From the NCBI GenBank assembly GCA_951640195.1, contig OX621168.1:682001-746000 (forward strand): a DNA stretch of 64,000 bases, read 5' to 3'. Origin of the DNA: Porpolomopsis calyptriformis (taxonomy: Eukaryota; Basidiomycota; Agaricomycetes; Agaricales; Hygrophoraceae). The translations under genes were made by a program, and so were the position numbers. Positions within the stretch are counted from its first letter, which is position 1; every line of letters begins with the position of its first letter. The notes beneath the pieces were generated by a model. The model was not told the origin of the DNA. It ran no database searches and saw only the letters and a list, made by a program, of their open reading frames with translations. Of this stretch, positions 31,850-43,065 are shown piece after piece.

Positions 31850-33593
31850 AAAATTGGGGAGGCATAGTCAACTAACTATATTCAGAGACTGAACAACTCT
31901 TGATGGGATGCATGGTGAGCATAAGCGCCTGATGAAAGCTGAGTGAGCGCCAGGCACGCAGACATAACCTATTGAATTACATTGCGGGAAGCCTGAGCAG
32001 CTGCCTTGGAAATCTTCGAGCGAAAAATGCTCATGATCCACAAGCCAATGACCGCCTCGATGTGTTTATGCATTAACATGCCAATCAGAGAGGGTAGGCG
32101 CCAAACTGCAAAATATCGACAGCACACTTGGTCAGGTTTGCGAGGGTGTGAGGCAAAGACTCACCAAGTCGGAATTGAACCCGCAACAGGTTCCAGCAAA
32201 TATGCCAGGGAGGTATGAAGACAGGGGAAGGAGGAACATAGGTTCATGGGCTTGAACTCACCTATTATCAGTTCCTGAACCACCAGTTTGGCTATCCTGC
32301 CATGCTAAAGGTTTTGCCCAGTGCTAGTCGTTTAAGGCAGACAATAAATCGAGTCCAATAAACCGGCTCATGAACAGGTAGAGGACGGCGATGCATCATG
32401 GACGATGCACCCAAATCGACGAACCAAGCGGGGCTCAATTCGTTGTGTGGGCAGCGCAAGGCCCGTCGACTTTATCGGGAAATGTCCAGGTGTTCCACCT
32501 GTTACGTTCGTCGGGACATCCAGTAGACCTGCCCCAACAGGCTTGGAAACTAAAAATACGCAACCTGCAATTCGTTTTTGGTTGAGATCGGGGTCAAGCG
32601 TGTGGAGGTAGAGTTAAACACTAATATTACGCGAGGATTGGACTCGTGTTCGAATCAGGCTTTTCATCCTTATCAAGTGAAAAATGGGGAGCCTTCATCC
32701 TTACATGCACTGATGTCCACTAGTCGTTGCCTCCGTGCAGCTATCTCGGGGTCCTCACTGAGTAACTCTCTTTTCAAAGGCCCTGTTCGGACAATACACT
32801 TTTGAACAGTGTCTGTTAAAGATTATTCGCTGATGCTTGGCAGAGCTCGTGCTAAAGCGACTGGGAACCGTCAAGTTCAACCCCAAAGCCGTTGGTACCC
32901 GTGGCATGACGTTCCTTGCTGATGCGTGTAAGATAGGTCCTGCTGACGATATTGACTGTATGGCAGAGTATATCAGTCCCCGGCAGCCAACGATTAACCA
33001 GTACTTGGGAACTGACACGCTTCCATGTATCGCTCCTGACATCGCACTAGACATGTCTTGGTTGGGGAAAGTATAATGAGATGAAGAACTTCTGATGATC
33101 GCACATACATGTCCGACTATTGAAACCTCACCTCCTCTGAGCTCGATAGTGAGGAGCTTGGCTTCAATACACACTTCTCAAAGCATTTTTCGTTGGTTTT
33201 CTTGAGTTGAGGGTAAGTGGGATACTCTCCAACAAAGCGTTCGACACACGTTCATGAGCTCTTGGGCATTTACCAGAGCCAGTTCTCCGCGAACGGAATT
33301 CATTACTGCTTCCTTTCGCGTCGCCATGTCTGAGAAGGATGAAAAACGCGCAACACGACTCTGTGCATTCGTTAAACGTACCAGACGGTGAACTCATTTC
33401 GGTGTCAAGAGAAAATTTTACATTCCAAATTTGGACTGGCTAGGGTCACGGAACGGTAGCTTACACAGGGATTCATACGGGAACAAGATGATACAAGATA
33501 GGCTCTTACAGACAACATCTATGAGAAGGAGGTGTTGTCAACGGGAACTGAATTTTCTCGTATGCCAATTTCAACGGAATCACTCACCTCTGG
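31850..33593. other. 1.7 kb stretch with no recognised gene
   Basis: Frames of up to 139 residues occur (minus strand, 32755-33174; plus strand, 32837-33076) but resemble nothing known. On the minus strand at about 32170-32300 there are sequences like RNA polymerase III boxes (A-box-like TAGCCAAACTGG; B-box-like AGTTCAAGCCC and GGTTCAATTCC), but no tRNA can be folded from them. The stretch may hold a decayed short element. Confidence 0.45.
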
Positions 33594-36500
33594 TCACATC
33601 TTTTTCTTGTCCTCACGAATAACCAGCTTGACGGTCTTGACTTCAAACCCACGGAAGTCGAGCTTCAGAACACAAGGCGAATCATCCGAGCCTTCGCCAC
33701 GCATCACCTTCAGCTCCTCAGCATCGTCCTCTAGCAGGTTGGTCACCGATGCTCTGCAAAGCGGCAGATGGCCGGCAATTCTGATCTGGACTCGCGCGTG
33801 GCCTCCGTAGGCCTCGTAGAATCTCAATATAACCGTCGATTCGGTATTCAAGCCAGGATCTTTTGCCAGCCCAAAATTGTCATTTTCACCCCGCTTGATC
33901 GTTTCAAGGAACACATTTGGAGCACCCTCGATATTAAAGGGCGCCTCTAATGCAGATAACAAAGAGTCGTGGTAGCTGTCAAGATACCTCACTAACGAAA
34001 AATAGTCAGCGGTTTAATTGGTCTGATACACGCCAAAGTGACCAACCATGTGGTGGCGAGTTGAACAGATACGCGGCAACTGGGACATCGGACTCCAAGA
34101 AGTGCCCACAATGAGGCAGCACAGCCCAAGAAAACTGGTGCTCCCCTTGAAGAGATGAAAGTACGCACGTCAACCATTGTCATGCGAGTTACCGGTAGAA
34201 ATACGGTACCTTGATCTTGCTCTGCATCAGGAGCGGTGGCCGCCCTAAGCAACGAGATGCTAAGAATATTTCCCCGGCAGGCAAAGCCATATTTCGACTC
34301 TGACAGAATGGCAACCCCGTATCCGAATTCACTCAAGTCTGCATACTGGTATGCGTGATACAACTTGAGATATAGGCTGAATGGAGACAGTTCGTACGTA
34401 CTTTGTGCCCGCAAACCTCAAATTTAGCGGCATCCCACGTAGTATTTTTGTGTGTTGGTCTTTGTACATGGCCAAACTGTGTTTCATACGTGGCGTTATC
34501 GTTGTGTATATTCAAAGGTAACTCAACTGTGAACAGCATTAACATCTCGGTACGTGACAATAACTTGTGACTTACACTTGAGGATTTCATGACTCTCATG
34601 CCAGTCGACTACCGCGTCAAAGGTGAACATAGACCGAGAATTCGCCTTTTGCGATGCTGTTATGATATGTCATCTCCAGTCAAGAGACGGAGTTGAGTTC
34701 TCCGAACCTGGTATTGCATCTAGTGAAATCTTGGAGAGGGCGGGTGATTAGGCGAGTAGAAGTTCATACCACGTGGTGGCTTACCGTGAGGTTGACGGTA
34801 CTTTTACCGTACCTGACTTCTGCCTGGACGGACGCTCGAAGAGGGCCTTCAGCAATCAAATCGACCTTTGAGAATTTCAGCGGGCGAGCAGTCTCGAGGT
34901 GGTGGATTTCGACATCTAGAGGCAAAGCTAGGCAATAAAGAAAACGGGGTATCTAGTGCAAAATGTACCCCATGCATCCCAATAGTTAGGGCGATCTTCG
35001 AAAATGACGAGCCCTCCGGTACTGCCCTCGGGAATAAGTTCTCGCCTGTGGAGTGAAGAAGTTTATGGTGCCGCTCGTTTTACCATGCTTAGAGCTCACC
35101 CAAGTTTCACATCAAGCAGGCTAGTTATCCTTCCTTGCGAGATGGTAAGCTGAACACTGGAGTTCTTGAGGACAAAGTGGTCAGACCCGTTCGTATAGGC
35201 TATGAAAGAAACAATTTAGTGGACACTAGCAAGGCGGGCAAGGAAGATCAAACCAGAAACAGGCATGAGAAGACCACGTAAATCAGTGACCGGAGCACCG
35301 GAACTGCCTCCCTTAGAGCAGTTCATAAGCGAGTACCCAACCGTACCATCCTTTGACGTTTGCATCACTATTGATTTAAGCTGTGATGTTGTATCGCTGA
35401 GGGGAATTTTCACAACGTCCGCTCGTGGGAAGAAGGTGGTGTTGAAAGCAACAATGTTACCGGAATGGCCCAATGTCTTCTGTGTTGTCTCTGGAGATGA
35501 TTGAATAGACCTGGGGAATAACACTTGGAAAGCTTCGTCGAGAAGCCTATGACCATCCTTGTGGACCGTTGCGTAAAGCTGTTCGGCATCCTTGAACACC
35601 ATCCCGCTGTTTTGACCAATTGAGCGTCTGCAAAAAACTCTTTGTTCACGGACTTACATGGATGATCCAGGAAGAACTGTCATGATAAGTGAGACAGATT
35701 GCGCCTTTAAACTGAACCAATATGTTTAGGTACTTACCGTCGTGGACTGCGATGAAGTCAGGCCACGGATTCGGTTCGACCAGAAGGTTAGGGACCCACA
35801 TTGATTCAGCAGAACCTTTTCCCATAATTCATCAATCGCCTTCTTCGGATACACATAGTCCGGCTTATAAAATCTGTATAGCGATGCTAATGTTGCGACG
35901 TGCTGGAAGGGATAGAAGTCAGAAAACGCTCAATGTTGAACTCAAGCGCATACTTCAACGTCTCTGAGAAGAATCTCAGATTTGCGATTTCCCTTCTTGA
36001 TTGACCCTGTTTGTCGTTAATAACTAACTTCCATTTATCACGCCAAGAAATACAGCATACCATGTGACGTGTAGGTTCCGCGGTGGAACTGAACAGACAT
36101 TACTCTTCGGTAATATCGAATGACGGAATCAGCGTACCTCCAGATACAATTCTCCGTGCCTATATGATAGTCCGAATTCATCAGTTTGGTCCACTTGCTT
36201 TAACTATCACTGACCAGACCGGCAACGTCCTCCCTTGCTTTGTACTTTTGGCAATGTCGTCGAAAAACTCATCTACAGAATGGCCCATACTAACAGGTGG
36301 CAGTTCCCGTTGCGTATTTGATACAGCACGGATGCGTCGAAGCTGGGTGGAATAATAATTATCCACAATTACTATCAGGTGAGACGGAACCCTACGTTTT
36401 CAAGCATCTTCGCAAGAGGCCCCCCTCCTCCATCTCCGTTTCCGAAAACGAGTAAAGCAGTGTCAGATGATTCCAAATTCTGCCTGATGTATGGGTAAAC

Positions 36501-38591
36501 GGGAAGGAGAATAAGACACTGTTTCAAACCTTGTGGTTCGTCAAGCCCTTGTTGACATCGCCAACCGTAGCCTGAGCTGTGTAGGTATCTGTACATAAAT
36601 GATAAGAGAGATCTCGTTCAGGGGGAAATTAAGGACTCACCAACAGGGGTCATGTGGCACAACACTTGCGTTCCATCAATACCCACCCAGTTGAATGTAG
36701 AGTGCGGAAAAACGTTTCTAAATAAACGTGGGCGATGAACAAGAAGCCAAAAAAGAACACTCAGTGACCAACATATTATTCCTGAAATATAATTAAATCA
36801 GAGATTGAGAGTTTGTTTGCTTGGGTGCAGATTTACCAAGACAACTTTTGAGTAAAAAAGTAGTTCATCCCAGATCCTCTGATGATTTGTGGCAATGCCC
36901 CAGTCAATCCAAAGGTATCGGGGAGGCAAGAAGTTTCACATCGCTTCCCAAATTTTTCGTGGAAATAGTGCTGACCAAAGAGGAATTGCCGCACGAGAGC
37001 CTCGCCAGATGGCATATTCCCATCGTTTTCAACCCACGATCCACCGACGGGGTGGAACTGCCCAGACATAACCTTTTCCTTGACGCGAGAAAAAAGAGGA
37101 GGATAGAACTAACGCGAAAATTAGTCCCATTTTTGCAACATCAACGACGCGAGAAGAGCGAACCTGTTCGAGCCATTTAAATTGTTGCGCTTGACTACAG
37201 GCAAACCTGTGTTCAGGATAGCGCTCCATAAGGTCGACCTGAGTTGACCATGAGCGGGCAACCTTCTGTTGAGTGACGCTGTAGGGCCATAGCCTATTAT
37301 TAACCACGCTAGCGTTAGATAAATTTGAGATGAAGGGAACGGACGGGAACGGACCATGCAGTGTCAATATGACAATGGCTAAGGTAATGTCAAGTTGATC
37401 ATTTTCATGCTGATGAAGAAAGGAATCTTATCTCGTACCCGATACCCCATATTTGTGCCCTTTGGGGGCCTTCGTCGTAGATACTTGTACCCTTAGCTTC
37501 CCAACCTTTCCCAAGGACTTCCTCGGCAAGCACGCGTGCTTGTCTGACATCAGACGGATCACCCTTGTGAAATACGTTCATGATCTCGTTTGCCGTCTTA
37601 AGAGCCTTGTTCTGGAGTAGCGTATTTCCGGGAAGTGTCTCTACAAGTTCTCGAAGAACAGTAAAATCCCAAAAAAGTGCCCAAGCTTCTTGGTTCGGAA
37701 CTACGAGGTCGGCGGACGCAAGTTTAAAGTGCCTGTTCATCTGAACCAAATGTTATCTATGGGTATGACCAAGGAAAAATAGAAAGAAGCAAACATCGGG
37801 AGGGGAGATGATGTCTCCGTCGTGCGGTACCCCAAACATGCCATTACAACTCGACTCGATGACGAACTCGTGTTGACCTGACTTGCGAGCCTCGGGCGGG
37901 ATGATGTATTCCACTCTGCGGTCTCCACCATATCCCCCAGTGATACCTGAAGACAAGGAATAAGAAACATGGAGATGAAAGGTCTCTTCTATTCACCCTG
38001 TAAAGGAGTACCATCTGTGGTGAATACCATCGCTTCGCAACCAGGGTCAAACTCGACTACGATTTTTATTAATAAAAATTATACGAGTAAAGCAGATAAC
38101 ATTGAACAAACATTGAACACGCTCATACTGCTCCCAGTAAGAGGGGATGGTGACAGAAACCTTCCACCAATGGTTGGTCTGTGCCGTCATAAATATTAGT
38201 ATGCAAAAACCATCGACGACAACTCACCCCTTTGGACGAAGACAGTTCTGGACGTTAGCGTGGCAATTGAATCCGTAGATCCAAACTTACAAGAAGGACC
38301 AAACGAGTCGCCCTTTTTTGCAGGCTTAAATTCCTGCTTCATAGCCTCCTTAAACGTAGGTTTACTGAGACCCGGAGCACTCCATACTTGCAACCTCACA
38401 CAGGAGGGATTATCGAGACGATGAGTGAAAAGAATTGAGGATAGATTGACATCAGAGAAGTGGCCACCATGAAAAGTATTGAGTCGACTTCTGGTAAGAC
38501 TCTTAATCCATTTTGCACCAGAAGCGTAGTTCAACTCAGGATACGCGTTTTGGGCAAGACCTAAGCGAGGGTCATGACGATAAGCAGACAT
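33594..38591 (-). CDS. AMS1: GH38 alpha-mannosidase (Ams1)
   Basis: A gene of about 5 kb with many short exons and roughly 1080 residues. It hydrolyses alpha-mannosides from free oligosaccharides and glycoproteins; in yeast Ams1 acts in the vacuole and arrives there by selective autophagy. It starts [20 protein letters not shown], then [22 protein letters not shown]. The active site is intact: [13 protein letters not shown] (zinc ligands; split by an intron near 37300-37350 that rejoins in frame), [15 protein letters not shown], and [15 protein letters not shown] with the nucleophile aspartate. Downstream are [10 protein letters not shown] and [19 protein letters not shown]. The C-terminal beta domain ends [20 protein letters not shown] at 33594. 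No signal peptide is present, as expected for the Ams1 type. Confidence 0.9.
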
Positions 38592-38853
38592 GATGGAGGT
38601 TTGCCAGTACTGTATAGTGCAGCCACATGATTGATCCGTGATACGTCTGCCCAAGGAAACTTTGCCATCCGCCTTCCTAAAAATAACTATAACGCCATGA
38701 ATTCGTGTAGAGATGCGGCCAAATGGAATCTGTTGTTTCGCAAATTTTAATTTCAAGAACTCGCCGGAGAGCGGTAAAAATGGAACGAAGGTGTGACATG
38801 GCGTGACAAGTAGCCATTGTCACCGAGCATTGGAGCACTCGGGGCATTCACTC

Positions 38854-41800
38854 ATGTCCTCGTCATCGGCCACGGCACCCTGCTCTCGCTCCCCATCGCC
38901 GGCCACCCCAGAGTCCTCCGATTTTCTCGAACCAGTTTCTATCCAAGGCGGCACCGATCCTCTACCCTGGTTCCAGCACGTGGACCATCCGAAGTCACTG
39001 ACCGACTGTGCAGTCTGGGAGCCCAATGCAAACGCATATCTCTCAAAGACCGAGGAAGCGCACATGCTGCGCCTTGATGATTTGATCGACGAAAATGCCT
39101 ATGATGCGTATGTAAAGTCTGCCAAACTTCTACGCCTTATGTCATTCTCATTCGCCGGCTAAGCTCTCCTCCTTCCCCTCTCATGTATACTGCTACAAAA
39201 CCCCCCACAACTGTACCACTAGTTGCAGAACCTATCCCTTCATCCTTCCCCGGCTTGAGTATTCACATGACATCTCTGAACGGTCACGTTTCATTGACGA
39301 AACCGATCCCTCCTCCTGCTTCTCGACCTCGCAAGCGTGATCTATCCTCTGCTAATCAAAGGGTGGTGTTTCCACCAAAGGAGTCCTGTTATAAGTGTGT
39401 ACTGTGTGCCTCTTGATACTGTAGCCTCATTGTCTTCGCAGCCTTCCCATAATGGTCCCTAGTATCCCAGAAGGTGGCACCAAATCTCGGGTTGAGACAC
39501 AAGTCCGCGTAGTTGTAGACTTAGCGGACACGAGCTCGCCTTCCGGCGATCCATTGAAATACGATCGAGTAGGGTCATGGAAATGGTTAAAATTACCTCC
39601 CGGTACAGCGACTAAAAAACGCACCCAGAAGCAGGGCAAAATAGGTTCGTTTTGTGCCAGTTCCGCTCCGTTTACGTCGAGTAAACTAACTCTTGTGAAG
39701 ACCCCGTGGCTGAAGATATTCTTCATCTCTCTGCGACTGTCACTTGTGCGTCCCCGCCATATAGCCGTGTTCTCAGTTGTTCAAGCTGTCAAGCTCGAGA
39801 AGTCAGTTCATCTTAAATCAGATATATCTGTCGTGTTCACTACTATTCAGGCAAAGCGGGTTGCGAGGAAACTGGCGGCGCGGGTTCGCCCTGCCCGTTC
39901 GGATTCTGACTCCCTAGACGATACTGGTCCTAACCGCCCAAGATCAAAGCAAGAAGATACCACTAGCATCATTCAGTTTAATTGCACAGAAGTTCTCGAT
40001 TTTTCCACTGGTTCCGTCGTACTACCCCTTCGCCTCACATGTTACTGTCGACATCACCGCGAGAAGATCGGGTTCAACATCCACTTCTCCATGATGGATC
40101 ACACTGGTAGAATCGTGGGGATGGGGATATCAAGGCCCATTATGATCACCGATGATCACAAAACTACAGGAAACGTCCATCGATCAGGGGAATTAATACC
40201 CACTGGCTTTACATCCTCTGAGATTGACTGGAACTTGTTGGGTGCCACTGGCGAGTCAACGGAATTGCATGCGTTGTCAAAGCGCGGACAGTCGTTCGCA
40301 AAGAATGCAAACCAGAAGCCGCGAAAACGCTCCAAGCCCTACGACTCTGTCCGCAGCAATGCTTCAAGAATACCATCACCCGAGGCAAGCGTAGCCAGCC
40401 CTGCGTCTCCCGCTACCTCTCCGCCTATTACCAGATCTTCAACCCCTCCACAATGTCACAACCTGTTAGAAGCTAGAATGCAACCACCAAACCAAGGCAG
40501 TTTTGGGAATCGCAACTCGGACCCCCATCTCGGCTCTCCATCATCTTCAAAGGGCACTTCGGATGTATTGGACATCTCAATACCCGAATTGCAACGGCTG
40601 AATACTACTCTTACACCCAATGTTCTGTCCTCCCCACTCTTATCTGAATTACATCCATCACCCTTGGCATCATCATCAGTTTCGGGAGTGTTGCCGCACG
40701 CCATACCATTCTTGTTTTACAACCCGTGTCCGCCCTCATCCACGTCTGCTCTCCCGGTACCCAAAATCCACCGCTTGATTCCTGCCTGTGGACCAACCCA
40801 TGGGGGCATCGAGGTCACCGTATTAGGCACCAATTTTTGCCCTTCTATTTCATTGAATTGTGTTTTCGGAGACGTCGCTGCCATCTGTACCCAGCGATGG
40901 AGTGACAATACTTTAGTTTGTGTTTTGCCGCCTCGGGCGGTTCCAGGGGTAGTGGCAGTTTGGATTGAAGGATTTGAGAAGGGGGATGACAACACCTCGC
41001 CATGCCTGTTTACATACTCTGACGAATCTGATAGGGCTTTGTATGTTTTCTTCTTCTTTTACCCTTCTTTTCCTTTGCACACCTGGTCGTTGCTTACCAT
41101 CATTTTAGAATGGAACTTGCCCTTCAAGTGGTTGGACTGAAGATGACGGGAAAAATCGAAGATGCTAGGAATGTTGCTATGCGAATAGTGGGTGATGCGA
41201 GTGACCCTTCCGACTCACATAATGGAATGAGCACGAGCGACATGATGCAAGTTACCTCCGCCTCTGTGCCATCTCGCGATATCCGGCAACTTTTTTTCAG
41301 CCGCGCCAGTGCCAGCGATGATTTTGAGAGCCTCATCGTTCGTTTCCTTTCTGTTCTAGACACTCCTTTGGACCATCATATATCATTGACCTCGACTCCC
41401 TCCGCCCTCACACAACAAACATCAAACGGACAGACACTGCTACACCTGGCGGCATTTCTGGGCTTCTCCACTCTTGTGGCCTTCCTGGTCGGACACGACA
41501 TCGATTTGGATGTGCGTGATCGAAATGGGTACACGGCACTGCATTTTACCGTCCTTGGCCGGTCGAGACGGTCTGCAGAGTTGCTTGTAAAGGCGGGTGC
41601 CGATGTCGAGATTGTGAACGTGTACGGGAAGACAGCGAAGGAAGAGGCACCGACGGACTTCTTTGATGGCCTACTGAATGGCGGAGATGATTCTGAGTTG
41701 TTGACAGAGGACAGTTCGGTGGAGGACGATGAAGAAGCGCAATGGGGTGATGTTGAGGAAGAAGTTGAGGATAATTTCGTCCGCGTGGCGAGGCGCTCGA

Positions 41801-42904
41801 GTGGTCGGCGCACATACCGGCGGATGGTGGACAGCATGTCCAAGGACGATCCTGTTACTCGCCAAGATTTGCCGAGTATCGCCGCCGTACCTCCCACCGC
41901 CGACACGCTGGGCACTGGGGATTCGACGATGGGACCAGGAGTGGACGAGAAGCAGACGGCATCGTTCGTCAATATGATCCAGCGCGCTCTGGCGCAGCTG
42001 CATGCGCCGCAGGGGATCATCCCGAACATGCCCCAGCTCCCGCTCCCGGGTATACCCCACCTGCGTGGGATGCCTGCCGTTCCATGGGCCGTGCTCCCGC
42101 AGATCCCGATCGTGTTCCCCGTGCCGGTGCCTATCTCTGGGTGGCCGTCGTTCCTCGGCGAGAAACGGGGCGGGGAGCGGGGTAGCGAGAAGGGGAAGAC
42201 GGAGGGTGACATGTCGACGACGGGCGGGGGCGCCCTCCGCGCTGCTCAGGAGCTGGTGATGACGTGGGAGAAATGGATGGTGGAGGCGGCGACGATGATG
42301 GCGAGGACGAATGGGACGGCAGGGGCGGGGGCGGGGGCGGGGGAGCAGCAGATCGAGGGTGAGGGCGAGGATGCGCCGCCTCCGGTGTACACCCCGCGAG
42401 CGGACGATGAGGGCGCTATCGAGCTGTCGTCGTCGTCGTCGTCGTATCGCCCAGGGCAGCAGGATGTAGAAGAGGAAGAAGAGTGCACGGCGTCGTCGTC
42501 GGAGGGTGCGGGGGGAGCCGCCGGGACGAGCGTCCTGCAAGTACATTATCCGGAAAGGCTAACGACTAGGCGTGTTGGGTATGACGAGGTTCCAGTGCCT
42601 GATCAAGAGTTCAAGGCGTACGGTTATCAACCGAAAAAGTCGCAAAAATTGCAGAAGAAACGTGCGTTGCAACTGATTTCCTCCCTTGTGACGGATGCCA
42701 AATTCTTGACAGATGATCGCATGCTTTTATTGTTCTGGCTTCCTATCCTCCTCCGTGAGTGTACCTTTCAAAGGTCGTGTCTGAAAATGTGACTGAAATT
42801 TCTCTCGCCTAGTTTCACTCCTCTGGTCCTTCCACAACGGCATCCAGTTTGTATATCACGCAATCAAGAACGCCCTTCCTCTGAAGACAATGGTTCGCTC
42901 TTGA
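38854..42904 (+). CDS. MGA2: ER-anchored Mga2/Spt23-type transcription factor
   Basis: About six exons, about 1240 residues. The N-terminal half carries the fungal DNA-binding-like region (TSSIIQFNCTEVLDFSTGSVVLPLRLTCYCRHHREK). An IPT/TIG domain follows (PKIHRLIPACGPTHGGIEVTVLGTNF). Two ankyrin repeats come next (NGQTLLHLAAFLGF, NGYTALHFTVLGRS). A low-complexity linker holds a PPVY motif at 42376-42390. The C-terminus is a hydrophobic anchor (LLLFWLPILLLSLLW) with a short tail ending KTMVRS at the TGA 42902-42904. In yeast such factors sense membrane saturation, are cut by the proteasome after Rsp5 ubiquitination, and switch on the fatty-acid desaturase OLE1. The start at 38854 is the first good ATG; the divergent AMS1 start is 262 bases away. 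Confidence 0.85.
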
Positions 42905-43065
42905 CATTATTATAATCGATTGGGAGAATGCAATGTGTCGTGTCTCATTCGTATACTACTACTACTTGCAAATAAAATACATGTCAATTGTAAGTACGCA
43001 CAACCCGAGGGGGAAAATAAAATAAAACACAAGTGAACCTCAGAACGTCTATAATGACTGGGTAT

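Noticed and set aside
32755..33174. 139-codon minus-strand frame and overlapping plus-strand frame
   Set aside because: Neither resembles a protein, no splice context supports them, and both lie in a region with other chance frames.
41376..42546. Long minus-strand frames of 278 and 291 codons opposite the Mga2-like gene
   Set aside because: They are shadows: arginine- and serine-rich translations of the GC-rich coding strand, with no family features.
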